DNA from: Anastrepha obliqua
Taxonomy: Eukaryota; Arthropoda; Insecta; Diptera; Tephritidae
DNA: 64,000 nucleotides
Reading direction: 5' to 3'
NCBI RefSeq assembly: GCF_027943255.1
Contig: NC_072893.1
Span: forward strand, 56,328,001 to 56,392,000
Shown: positions 11,779 to 21,340 of the stretch, one piece after another
How positions within the stretch are numbered: position 1 is the first letter of the stretch
Layout of the letters: every line of letters starts with the position of its first letter
Made by a program: the position numbers and the translations under genes
Notes under the pieces: model-generated
Told to the model about the DNA's origin: nothing
Databases searched by the model: none
What the model saw: only the letters and a program-made list of their open reading frames with translations

Positions 11779-12564
11779 ATGAAAGCTGGATACAAATATG
11801 GTACACCCAGACCAACTAAAGGAAACACTCGCCCACCACCTATTATGGTATCTGGAGATTGTAATTACCAACAGTTATATACATTAACAAAAACTGAGTC
11901 GAAAGAAAATTTTACGATAAAACTCTTGAATAATGGAATATATAAAGTCAACACCTTTTCAATTGAAGACTATAGAAAATTATCAAAAACTTTTTCCACT
12001 AAAAATATTTCCTGGTACAGTTTTGAGAATAAACAAACGCGGCCAATTAAAGTCGTAGTTAAAAAACTACACCATTCCTGTGAAGCCAAAGCAATCATAG
12101 AAGATTTAAAAAAACAAGGTCTTAATGCACTAAGTGCTCACAATAAACTAAAATGGAAAACCAAGGAGCCTTTAGATATGTTTCTGTTAACATTCGACTC
12201 CATGGAAAATGTAAAAAAGATATACGAAATTAAAACTATTTTAAACTCAGTTGTCTCGATCGAACCTGTAAAATCATCAAATTTGATACCACAATGCAAA
12301 CTATGTCAATCCTACGGTCATACACAAAACTATTGTGGTAAACAGCCAAGATGTGTTAAGTGTGCAGGAAAACATAAAAGCATTGACTGCAGTAAACCCG
12401 AAAAAGAAAAGCCAAAATGCTGCAACTGCGGAGAAGCCCATCCAGCCAGTTATAGAGGGTGTGTAGTACCAAAAGAACTACAAAAAATGCGCAGTCAAAA
12501 AGTTGGACAGGAAAAAAAAAAAAGAACTTCCAGCTCCCTATACAACGAAATCCAACCAAATTAA
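11779..12564 (+). CDS. ORF1: jockey-clade Gag-like nucleic-acid-binding protein
   Basis: Encodes the RNA-packaging protein of a non-LTR element. The 261-codon frame ends in three zinc knuckles starting at about residue 173: CX2CX4HX4C, CX2CX3HX4C and CX2CX3HX6C. This is the order and spacing typical of jockey Gags. The region before them (RPPPIMV ... then a structured domain) fits the conserved central Gag region. The usual long basic N-terminus is absent, and the in-frame stop upstream is at 11713. The frame runs off course after an A12 run at 12512-12523. The expected C-terminus is found one frame over, so the true ORF1 probably ended at 12799. A sequencing slip in the homopolymer could also explain this. 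Confidence 0.86.
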   Translation: MKAGYKYGTPRPTKGNTRPPPIMVSGDCNYQQLYTLTKTESKENFTIKLLNNGIYKVNTFSIEDYRKLSKTFSTKNISWYSFENKQTRPIKVVVKKLHHSCEAKAIIEDLKKQGLNALSAHNKLKWKTKEPLDMFLLTFDSMENVKKIYEIKTILNSVVSIEPVKSSNLIPQCKLCQSYGHTQNYCGKQPRCVKCAGKHKSIDCSKPEKEKPKCCNCGEAHPASYRGCVVPKELQKMRSQKVGQEKKKRTSSSLYNEIQPN

Positions 12565-12799
12565 TGAAGAAAATTCTGAGAAATCAATGGCTTGCAATTA
12601 TACATTAAAAAAACAGACTCCACAACAACTTACTTACGCACATGTTCTAAAACAAAACACTACTACTACTACTGCTTGCTCTGGCGATGCACTAGCACAG
12701 ATACTACAGAAACTAAATGAGCAAATGGATTTCAATAAAGCACTGGAAATACGCTTATCTAAACTTGAGATATTCTTATCCGAATCTAACCATGTCTAA
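12524..12799 (+). pseudogene. ORF1 C-terminal part in shifted frame
   Basis: This frame, open from 12503, supplies the missing Gag tail. It has a QLTYAHVLK segment and a final coiled-coil-like stretch (ALAQILQKLNEQ ... RLSKLEIFL), both usual at the end of jockey Gags. It stops with TAA at 12797-12799, so it overlaps the ORF2 start codon at 12792 in the string ATGTCTAA. That arrangement suggests ORF2 translation is coupled to ORF1 termination. The shift occurs at the A12 run at 12512-12523. Confidence 0.75.
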
Positions 12800-15452
12800 A
12801 ACCCTAAAAATACTTTTATGGAACTCGAATGGACTACTAAAGCACAAAAATGAGTTGGAGATTGTACTCAATTCGGAAAATGTTGATGTCTGTATGATAT
12901 CTGAAACGCATTTCACAACGCAATCATACATAAAAATTAAAAACTATGAAACCTATCATGTGATTCATCCAAGCAATTGTGCCCGAGGTGGTAGTGCAAT
13001 AATAATAAAAAGCTGCATCAAGCACTTCGAAGAAGAAAAAGTTTCTGATGATGAGTTCCAAGTTACAGCCGTAACCATTAATGAAGATCAAAACCCCCTT
13101 TCGCTTATCGCACTATACAGCCCCCCAAGATACCAGATCAAATGTGAACAATATTATAAACTATTAAAAAGATATAAAAATAGATTCATCATGGGTGGAG
13201 ACTTTAACGCTAAAAACGTATACTGGGGTTCAAGACTAACTACAACGAAAGGAAGAGAATTACATAAGGCAATGCAACTTGCTGGATGTGATGCGGTCAC
13301 AACATGCAAACCAACGTACTGGCCAACTGATTCCAAAAAAATGCCTGACCTAATCGATTTCTTCATAGTTAACAAAATATCTCGAAACTTTCTAGAAATT
13401 GAAGATAGTGATTATCTAAACTCGGATCACTCACCAATATTTTTGTCTCTCAGCGAGCATATCATTTTTAAAGAACATATGGACAAATTGAGTAACCGAT
13501 TCACAGATTGGCATTACTTCAAGAAAATTCTACAAAATTGCAAAAATAATGCAGCACAAATAGTTAATGAGGAACAATTAGATAGTGAAGTTCAAAATTT
13601 TACGTCCAACGTGCAACTTGCCTCATGGAAAAGTACTCCAGCTATTAAAAAAACCGCAGTCATTACTGAATACCCAAAGGACATCAGAGATCTTATTTCA
13701 CTAAAGAGAAAACTTCGCAGTAAGTGGCATCAAACACGAGCACCAATAGATAAAACTAGGCTAAACAAAATGACCAAAGACCTCAGTCGGAAAATAAAGA
13801 AGTTTAAAAATGATGGGTTTTCTCGTTACTTGCATTCATTGTCCAACGATCGTCGTGTGGATTACTCTTTATGGAAATGCACAAAGTACTTAAAAAGGCC
13901 ACAAATGCACTGTCCTCCACTCAAGATAAAAGAAGGAAAATGGGCTAATAACAATTCCCAGAAAGCAGAACTATATGCAGATTATCTAGCTGATATTTTT
14001 ACACCTCATGAGGCAACATCCGAAAGCCTGTCTACATCCGTGCTCCAAGAGTTTGAAGAAATTCCACGAGTCACGAGCGCCGAACTAAAAAGAGAAATTA
14101 AAATGCTAAAAAATAAAAAATCTCCTGGTTTCGATATAATCACTGCAGAAATACTCAAGCAGCTTCCCCCTAAAAGCATCCAAATTCTCACTAGCATAAT
14201 GAATGCATCTTTTAAGCTTCATTACGTTCCTATTCTCTGGAAAACTGCGGAGGTTATTATGCTCCAAAAACCAGGCAAACCTGGACACGAAGTTTCATCG
14301 TATAGACCTATATCACTCCTACCAGTGATCTCAAAGCTGTTTGAAAAGCTGTTGATTAAAAGACTCAATAAAATAATAGAACGAAAAAAAATAATTCCAA
14401 CACATCAGTTTGGTTTTCGAAGTAAACATTCTACAATCGACCAGGTACACAGGATCACGCACGAAATAGAAAAAGCACTCGAAAATAAAAAAGTATGTTC
14501 TGGCGTATTCCTCAATGTGGCAAAGGCATTCGATAAAGTTTGTCACACAGGTTTGCTTTTTAAACTAAAATTAATACTTCCTAAGCAATATTACGAAATC
14601 TTGGAGTCGTACTTATCAGATCGCTATTTTCGAGTCAAGCAAGATGATGCTTATTCAAGTCTTCGACAAATAAATGCAGGTGTACCTCAAGGCAGCGTTC
14701 TTGGGCCTCTGCTGTACCTTATCTTTACACATGACCTACCGTCTGATCCTAATTACGTCACAGCAACGTTTGCAGATGACACCGCCTTGATTGCAGTTGG
14801 AAAAACTGAAAACGAATCGACAGCCACATTACAAACCGCGTTAAATAAGATCTGCCAGTGGACTAATACATGGAAAATTAAACTTAACAAAACAAAATCT
14901 GTACACGTAGTTTTCACAAACACTAAAATACAACATATACCACTATACATAGATGATCAACAAGTCCCATACTCAAACTATGCGAAGTACCTAGGTATGA
15001 CACTTGACTGCAAACTTCGATGGAAAGAGCATGTCAAGAAAAAGAGGCAAGAATTAGACATCAAACTCAAAAACATGCAATGGCTCATGGGTAGCAGATC
15101 AGCTCTCACGATAGAAAACAAGCTGTTAATTTACAAGCAGATACTAAGGCCAGTATGGAGTTATGGGGCGCAGCTATGGGGGTGCGCCAGTCAAAGTACG
15201 AAAAACGAAATCCAACACTTCCAAAATAAGGTCCTTAGGTGCATTGTCAAAGCACCATGGTACTGCAGAAGTTCCGACATTGAGCGCGACCTTAAAATAA
15301 ACTCCGTTAACACTGAAATCGCAAAGATTGCAGTTGCCCACAAAGAAAGACTATTAAACCACATCAATGAAGAAGCACTTAATTTAATTGAAACCAACGG
15401 ATTAATACGAAGGCTCAGACGCACTAAACCTAGCGATCTCATACCACCATAG
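12792..15452 (+). CDS. ORF2: endonuclease-reverse transcriptase, jockey clade
   Basis: The 886-residue protein nicks target DNA and copies the element RNA at the nick. The start at 12792 is chosen because it begins MSKTLKILLWNSNGL, the normal N-terminus, and overlaps the ORF1 end. Endonuclease motifs are intact: the Asn of WNSNGL, SETHF, GGDFNAKN and SDHSPIF. RT blocks follow: KTAEVIMLQKPGKP, SYRPISLLP, HQFGFRSKHST, motif A FLNVAKAFDKVCH, VPQGSVLGPLLY, and FADDTA at residues 660-665 with both Asp. In motif A, residue 575 (AAT, 14514-14516) is Asn where catalytic RTs have Asp. The usual KVWH reads KVCH. The frame is otherwise fully open, so the copy looks young but probably cannot polymerise. 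Confidence 0.93.
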   Translation: MSKTLKILLWNSNGLLKHKNELEIVLNSENVDVCMISETHFTTQSYIKIKNYETYHVIHPSNCARGGSAIIIKSCIKHFEEEKVSDDEFQVTAVTINEDQNPLSLIALYSPPRYQIKCEQYYKLLKRYKNRFIMGGDFNAKNVYWGSRLTTTKGRELHKAMQLAGCDAVTTCKPTYWPTDSKKMPDLIDFFIVNKISRNFLEIEDSDYLNSDHSPIFLSLSEHIIFKEHMDKLSNRFTDWHYFKKILQNCKNNAAQIVNEEQLDSEVQNFTSNVQLASWKSTPAIKKTAVITEYPKDIRDLISLKRKLRSKWHQTRAPIDKTRLNKMTKDLSRKIKKFKNDGFSRYLHSLSNDRRVDYSLWKCTKYLKRPQMHCPPLKIKEGKWANNNSQKAELYADYLADIFTPHEATSESLSTSVLQEFEEIPRVTSAELKREIKMLKNKKSPGFDIITAEILKQLPPKSIQILTSIMNASFKLHYVPILWKTAEVIMLQKPGKPGHEVSSYRPISLLPVISKLFEKLLIKRLNKIIERKKIIPTHQFGFRSKHSTIDQVHRITHEIEKALENKKVCSGVFLNVAKAFDKVCHTGLLFKLKLILPKQYYEILESYLSDRYFRVKQDDAYSSLRQINAGVPQGSVLGPLLYLIFTHDLPSDPNYVTATFADDTALIAVGKTENESTATLQTALNKICQWTNTWKIKLNKTKSVHVVFTNTKIQHIPLYIDDQQVPYSNYAKYLGMTLDCKLRWKEHVKKKRQELDIKLKNMQWLMGSRSALTIENKLLIYKQILRPVWSYGAQLWGCASQSTKNEIQHFQNKVLRCIVKAPWYCRSSDIERDLKINSVNTEIAKIAVAHKERLLNHINEEALNLIETNGLIRRLRRTKPSDLIPP

Positions 15453-15548
15453 AATTGCTTTATGTCATGTAGAGTGTAAATTGTGTAATGTTATCATAAT
15501 TAAGTTGCTTGTTAGTCATTTGTAAATATTTATGAACTAGTTGCAATA

Positions 15549-15550
<2 letters not shown>

Positions 15551-15595
<45 letters not shown>
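15551..15595 (+). repeat. Poly(A) tail of the jockey-clade element
   Basis: An uninterrupted run of 45 A's directly follows the 3' untranslated region. Confidence 0.95.
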
Positions 15596-15597
<2 letters not shown>

Positions 15598-15921
15598 CAG
15601 ACGTGGGTGAATAGAATTGGACCTTTATGGATGCCGTTCTGGGCCTTCCCGAAGTAATATAGAAAGCAATGGAAAGCAGTTCCGGGAAGGTTGTCTCCCC
15701 AGAATGAGAGGAGGGATCGTTTTAGTGGCCACACGAGACGACGCAGTAGACGAAGACATTTTGAAAACTACCTCACCCACCAAAACAAAAAAATGATATC
15801 AAATGAGCAACAGAACTCTTGAATAAAACGAGTGACAATCAACTGCTACTATAAATGCCCGCTGCAGATAGACGATGGCAAAGCAAATGGACTTTCTCAA
15901 TCTGATACGCGTGATAATTTG
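15596..15921. other. Unassigned flank of the jockey insertion
   Basis: The GC content is higher than in the neighbours, with partly open short frames. It could be the 3' part of the R1-like LINE whose C-terminus ends at 11777, separated by the jockey element, but no decisive motif was found. Confidence 0.4.
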
Positions 15922-16045
15922 TTTTTATTTTCCTTGTTCACTCTACTCGAGAGCATAGGGCCTCGACAAGACTCAGTCTAGCGTTGGTTTCGTAAATCTA
16001 TTTTGCTTTCTGACACGGTAGTTGATTAGCCTGCCGCTAACGCGG
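15922..16045 (-). mobile_element. SINE family B, 3' fragment
   Basis: The sequence TTGTTCACTCTACTCGAGAG ... CTCGACAAGACTCAGTCTAG ... TAGTTGATTAGCCTGCCGCT is the reverse complement of the tail half of the SINE at 8101-8451. The tRNA-like head is absent. Confidence 0.72.
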
Positions 16046-16089
16046 GATAATAGAGACCCTCATATCTTCTTAACATACTAGGGGACTTC

Positions 16090-16215
16090 ACCACATTACT
16101 AATGGCTTGTGCTCGAGGGCACGAAGGACAAAAGTGAAATGAAATAGCGGACCATCTAGCTAAAAAAGGGGCAAATATGGTTTCGAAATAGCGAAATCTA
16201 CGGCTTGAGGACCTC
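16090..16215 (+). pseudogene. LINE RNase H fragment
   Basis: The plus frame reads RGHEGQK, a stop, then NEIADHLAKKGANMVSK. This is the end of an RNase H domain (GH-x-G ... N-E-x-AD-x-LAKKGA) as found in I/R1/LOA-type LINEs. One internal stop and truncated ends make it a relic. Confidence 0.6.
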
Positions 16216-16296
16216 AAGTTCCAAATTATGTAAGACCAATTGTAAAGGTACTAAAGGGGCATATATATAATTTCAGTAACACAACTTAATATATTT

Positions 16297-16545
16297 ATGA
16301 TTCAAAATTTCAGTAACACAGATACTACGATGGTTAGTTGGGAAGTGAGCGGAAGCAACATCAGGCTAACCTCGTTTTATTTTGCTAGAGACGACACAGG
16401 AGGTCCACCACCATCGCCGCTGATAAGAACACTTGTGGAAGACTGCAAAGCACACAATCGTGCATTAGTTCTAGGAGGTGACGCCAATGACCACCCTAAC
16501 GTATGGGAGAATTCTGAATGAACATTCATACCCCGATCATCGATA
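16297..16545 (+). pseudogene. LINE endonuclease (EEP) fragment
   Basis: The frame has LTSFYFARDD, PPPSPLIRTLVEDC and ALVLGGDANDHPNVWENSE. The last follows the G-x-DANAH-x-x-WG-S block of the apurinic-type endonuclease domain at the N-terminus of LINE ORF2. The catalytic His of DANAH is shifted or lost here (DANDH). It stops at 16519-16521. It is adjacent to an RNase H scrap, but in the wrong order for a single intact element. Confidence 0.6.
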
Positions 16546-16621
16546 GGAAATAAGATCTGAGAGAAACAGCTCATGGGCCCTTCCTGCCAACAGGAAGTTG
16601 AAAAAGACCAATTGGCACGTA

Positions 16622-18251
16622 CAGTGTCGGACGAAACATATTGAACTCATTCATACTTCGATGTAATCATATTTTCCTAAAAATGTCATTTCAAATATAA
16701 ATTAAATACCCGGAAATTAAGACGAACTATTTATTTCTTGAATGCATAAAAAAACTTAACAAATAGTTTACTTCATAAAATTGTATGCATAAAAAACAAA
16801 ACATACGCGATATTCAGAGCTACAAAACATATTGGAATAACAATAATTAACTAATATTTTACAGCATAACCATTATTTTTTATAACTTCACTACATCTTT
16901 TTAGCTTGGAAGCTATTAGATTGTTGATAACGTCGATTGAAATATCCAACCAGGCTTGTTTGGCAGCTTCAAATAGCTTCTTTTTGTCCCCATTTACTCC
17001 TTGCCTGTCTATCCTCCTATTGAGTATCTCCAAAGGGTTCTCAATTTTATTGAGGTCCGGAGATTGTGCTGGCCACTCGAGCACATTGATTTTTTCCGAT
17101 GCCATCAAATTTGCTACCAACTTCGAGGTGTGCGTTGAGTCGTTATCTTGTTGGAACGACGACGAAAGTAGCATATTCCACTCAGCATGGGGAAGCATCA
17201 CGCTCTCTAGTATATTTTGGTACACAAACCTATCCATAATTACATCTATTAAATAGAGAGGTCCAACACACCAAACCCAGAAAACCAACCCCACACCATA
17301 ATACCACCTCCGCCATGCTTAACCGTACCTTTGCAGTATCGAGGATCTAAACGTTTATTTTTTTGCCGGCGAACTCTTCTCATTCCGTCTAAGTATTTCA
17401 AGTTGGATTTTGATTCATCAGAAACAAGTATAGTCCTCCATCGTTTCACTGACCAGTTAATGTGCTCCCGAGCGAATTTCAACCACTTTAGCCGATTTTT
17501 TGTGGAAACAAATGGCTTTTTTGCTGCTCTCTAACTGTTCAGGCCACCTGCACATGCTCTGCGTTGTACAGTTCGGCTGCTAATCTTTAAGTTAAGCTCT
17601 TTAACTATACTTACTGCGGACTTCTCTGGATCTTTCTTCAATTCTATCAATATTTTCGAGTCCTCGTGCTGTGTAGTACCTTTGGGTCGTCCTCCACGGT
17701 GAAGAGTTTCGACACTTCCGGTTTCTCGGAATTTTTTTATAATGAAACTAACTGGTGATTTTTTCATTGCGAACTTTTGACAAATATCCTTTTGCGATAA
17801 ACCGTGCTTGTAGTCCTTTATAATTATTTTTTTCAATTGAACTGAATGTTTTTTCCCCGCCATTAGCACGTTTTTTTAATAAAATACAGAATTCTAGAAT
17901 TTTCAATAGGAAACTACTATTGCCTCTTATTCCAACGCTCACATTGACCACAATAAAAAAAGTATCTTAGTACACATGGCTTGTACAGTAGCAAAAAAAT
18001 AAAGGAATTTTGGTCGCCTACTTTGATAAACTGAGGCGAGTCCAATATGTTTTGTCGCACTGGATATTGTATATGTTTGCCTTTTTTCGCATATACCTAA
18101 TGTAATACAGTCTTATCTTAGAAAATATTTTTTATGTTTTCATATAACAACTGGTTGTGATATTTTTTATATTATTTTAAATAATATTTGCAAGAGTAAA
18201 AAGAAAAAGCTTCACTGATAGGTATCAGTCCAATATGCTCTGTCCGACATG
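16622..18251 (-). mobile_element. Tc1-like element with IR/DR ends
   Basis: The 1.63-kb element is flanked by TA at 16620-16621 and 18252-18253. Four related ~25-bp repeats are present. Outer left is CAGTGTCGGACGAAACATAT at 16622, and inner left is GCTACAAAACATATTGGA at about 16819. Inner right (reverse strand) is CAGTGCGACAAAACATATTG, ending at 18062. Outer right is ATGTCGGACAGAGCATATTG, ending at 18250. Paired direct repeats in each inverted repeat are the IR/DR layout. A broken transposase lies between them on the minus strand. Confidence 0.88.
16851..17869 (-). pseudogene. Tc1-like transposase (DD34E), broken
   Basis: Three overlapping minus-strand frames together make one Tc1 transposase. 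The N-terminal frame (17531-17869) has paired helix-turn-helix features: KHGLSQKDICQKF, then a GRP hinge (RGGRPKGTTQ). The middle frame (17249-17482) carries the first Asp in VSDESK and the GGGGIMVWG glycine-rich box. The last (16851-17294) has the second Asp in FQQDND and the Glu in SPDLNKIENP, with 34 residues between them. All three catalytic positions survive. At least two frameshifts, near 17490-17530 and 17260-17290, break the gene. Confidence 0.87.
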
Positions 18252-18270
18252 TATATAATCGGGAACTTAA

Positions 18271-18978
18271 AGGGTAACACCACTGTAGAAATTTAAAAAA
18301 ATTGATTTTTTTTTTATAAGCTTAAAAAATTCTTTGAACCTTTTAAAATACAGAACAAAAAGTTTTATACGTTACCGAAGTTTATTTCATAAATATTTTA
18401 AGCTTTTAACCAAGCGTTAGTGACTGCTACCTAACGACTTCTCCAAATTTCCAAACTTTAAACGCGTTTTTCTCAAAACACGTTTTCTGAAATTGGCACG
18501 CAGCATAACTCAAACAATTTTTAATATTTTTAATCAAGTTTTTCACTAAGTCTGTATAATAACCTTCTTAAGAGAAGAGCGTAGGGGTTTTTCGATAGAT
18601 TAATTTAAACGATTGTTATAATTATTTAAGTGCCGTTTTTTTAGTCCAAAATAGAGTTTTTTCCTTCAAATGCTTGCTAATTTCCACAAGTGTGTAGCTA
18701 TTTTTATCTAGATTAAGAAAAAAAATGTTTATTTGTTCCAGATTAAAATTTGCACCCTCTGTGCTGCGTGCCGCGGAGCTCCTTCAAGAGAAACCACATT
18801 ACAAAAATGTCTCCAATGCCGCCATTTTGTAAAATTTTTCGATCAAACTTTGTAGTTTTGTATTTTAGTATATAAGTAATAACTTCCCAAATCAGAGTGA
18901 TTGTTTCCCCTTTCCTTCTATACAAAAAAATTCTTTGAAAATCGTGTTTATTTTACGCGTGTACAGTGGAGTTACCCC
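18271..18978. mobile_element. TTAA-flanked MITE-like element
   Basis: The 708-bp element lies between TTAA at 18267-18270 and TTAA at 18979-18982. Its TIRs are AGGGTAACACCACTGTA on the left and, inverted, GGGGTAACTCCACTGTA on the right (15 of 17 match). It has no transposase-like frame. TTAA duplication is typical of piggyBac and some Sola elements; which superfamily mobilised it cannot be told from these ends. Confidence 0.8.
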
Positions 18979-18982
18979 TTAA

Positions 18983-20199
18983 GGAAATGCTTCCTAATTC
19001 CCAAAATATCACTATCGAAAAAAAAATAGAATGGATGAATATTTTCTTTTTGATAGTTATTTGGTGAACTCATTTTGCAGCAATTTAACTGTTACTCGTA
19101 GTGACTGCCGTTTATTTTCTTTTTTATTCATATTTTTTATTATATATTATTTATATATTTTACTATATTTACATAGCCATTTTTAACTGTATTTCAATTG
19201 ACTCAGATGCTTTAACAAATACTGGGGGAAAGTGTTTCGCTTTCACTCCCACACAGAACAGGGTATTAGCTTTTCTAATAAATGTGTACTTACATATATG
19301 TACACACATAAGTATAAGTAGGTATTATTAATAATTGTGTCTCATTTAAATTGTTCTATTACAGATTACACAACAAAGAAACCTTCTATTACGACTTAAA
19401 CACATACGTAAGCACATACTTTCATATTCAAACTCTAATTTTAAATTCCAGGACCCGAACACTGGCTGAAAGTAAATAATATTCTAGTAAATTCAGAACT
19501 GCCCTGCAAGAAAGTTCCTTCGTTCCGTATTGATGCTCTTCGAGTGAATCCGATCCAACTCATTCTTAGTTTAATTTTTTCTATACAAGCTGCTAATTTC
19601 TACAATAGGAGATTCTAAATATTATCATTATTGATTGTTGTAACTGGCTTTTTGGCTCACCAGTGCTCCCACCTCCACCCACTCTGTCCCAATAGACTTG
19701 CTTTAAAAAGTGGCACATATGTTAAATATGTCGTGGTCGATTTCAGGTAGATGGTAATTCAACTTAATACACTTATAAAATTTAGTCGTTACTTTAAACT
19801 CATTAGATATATGGAGCTCTTAGTCGGCAACAAGTGGGGATTGCCCTTCGATTCTAGCATTCAAGAAATGAACTAATGAAGATGGTGATTGACTCTCGGC
19901 GAATAGCCTTTGATATGAAGTCGGATCCAGAAATTGTAAATTTTAGGAACGTATCAGTCTGTACATAGGAAAGCAACTCAAATTTCAGCAGATGCACATA
20001 TGTCGTAGTCTACAAAATAAGTTCAACCTAGTTTATATCACCTTGCATGTCTCTAAAAAGCATGCAAACTAACGATTTTAATAACACTCATTAGTTTAAA
20101 TTTTTCACGATTGGAATCAGTGTATTAAAGTCATGAATAATCAGCTCAAATTTGACTTACTTTGACTATGTGGCCAATAAGGTTACCATGGATTTCATA
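18983..20199. other. No gene seen
   Basis: AT-rich DNA with short frames lacking any recognised motif. Confidence 0.55.
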
Positions 20200-20440
20200 T
20201 GACACAGTGTGTGGGGGCTCCTTACAGTGGGTAAGCGAAAAAGATCGGGGAGGTAATCTCTGAATTCCTGGGCACTGAGACGTTCCCGGAAATTTCGTCA
20301 CAGATGAACTGACAAGGAAGGGAACTGATTTTAAATCAGTCAACTCTGTGCAGTATCTAGGTATACCTTTATCCTCAAGCAAGCTCTGTATCAGGTCGGT
20401 CTATATCGTCTCAGGCCAAAAGATGTGGTACGGAATCTGC
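20200..20440 (+). pseudogene. LINE RNase H fragment
   Basis: The plus frame reads VPGNFVTDELTRKGTDFKSV, then YLGIPLSSSKLCI. This matches the end of the RNase H domain and the start of the downstream linker in LINEs with an RNase H domain (G-N-x-x-x-DELAR-x-GT ... GIPL). It lacks the first half of the domain and contains stops. It abuts the 3' end of a minus-strand LINE at 20446. Confidence 0.5.
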
Positions 20441-20445
20441 ATGTG

Positions 20446-21340
20446 AGATTGGTTGGTTTAAGTGGTGATTTACCAAGAATCCAATTAATGCTTTCGCAAT
20501 ATTTTGTTGCCACATTCTCGGCACCAACAAGTTATATGTGTACGTTACGATATAGGTCTTCCTACCCGACTATATCCAGTCTGTGTGATTGTAAATCTTT
20601 ATAAAGTTGTTTGTGAAAAAGCGGTTTACTAAGGGAGCCAGAAGAAAGTTCTCACTGCCGTGAGTCTACAAGCATCTCTTCGTTTCATATTCATCAAAGT
20701 TGACGTTTATTTATGGTTGTAGGTGGGCCAAAACGTTCTGCTGACTTTGCATGATGTCTGATCCGTCCATTTACAATCAGCGATTTGTAGATATTTTAAA
20801 GAAATTGCATTCTCGATTGCAGCCAATGGTGTGAATACCTCTTGTCAGTTCGTCTGCTTTTTTGCTTCCTTCAATGTTCCGATGTGCCTGGATCCAGATT
20901 GAGATGACGTTATGGTTTTCACTCAAGGTGGTAAGACTATTTCTGCTTTTTTCCACCAGTTTAGAGGTTGTTGTAGTCGATCCATTTTTGAACCCTCTGT
21001 ATAGATTGTAGTGTCGAAGGCGTTTAGTTCCTTACTCCATTCCTCCCGAGTTGGAAAGAGAGTGGCCAACTTTTTATTGAATGTCACCGTGGGGACGACG
21101 TAATTAGTCATCCGCGAGGTGTACCGAGTTTTTCGCAATAATAGACTGGTCTGACCATAGGTTTTCCCCTCCCGCGACCCGCTTGCTCTTCCACTTCCTC
21201 TTTTCTGAACAGTTTCTCTGCCATTGTCCTGCTCTTGCTCGAATGCAACATCGCTCTCGGAAGTCTTACTAGTTTGGATGTTAGGGAGTAGCCTTGAAAT
21301 CTGCAACCCAAACAAGTTGTATCACAATGGGCATCCACTC
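20446..21340 (-). pseudogene. LINE 3' part with RNase H, AACC-repeat tail
   Basis: On the minus strand the order is LFPTREEWSKEL, IYTEGSKMD (start of RNase H, normally YTDGSK), then SIWIQAHRNIEG and KKADELTRG. KRRDACRLTAV and a non-coding tail follow, ending TTAAACCAACCAA (20446-20458 reversed). The tail matches the plus-strand copy ending at 24862 over about 100 bases, including CACAGACTGGATATAGTC and GTGGCAACAAAAT. The Asp of TDGSK reads Glu, and stops are frequent, so it is dead. This LINE type ends in a short tandem repeat rather than poly(A). Confidence 0.65.

Larger units (their letters stand above)
11779..15595 (+). mobile_element. Jockey-clade non-LTR retrotransposon with poly(A) tail
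   Basis: Both genes are present in order: Gag, then endonuclease-reverse transcriptase, a 98-base 3' untranslated region (15453-15550) and an unbroken run of 45 A's (15551-15595). The true 5' end is not certain because no internal promoter or target duplication could be fixed. The Gag (261-340 codons) is shorter at its N-terminus than typical jockey Gags, so the copy may be 5'-truncated. The intact poly(A) argues for a fairly recent insertion. Confidence 0.92.

Noticed and set aside
18038..18062. Right end of the Tc1 element at 18062
   Set aside because: No TA follows it, and a matching outer repeat with TA lies at 18251; an inner left copy at ~16819 supports an IR/DR structure.
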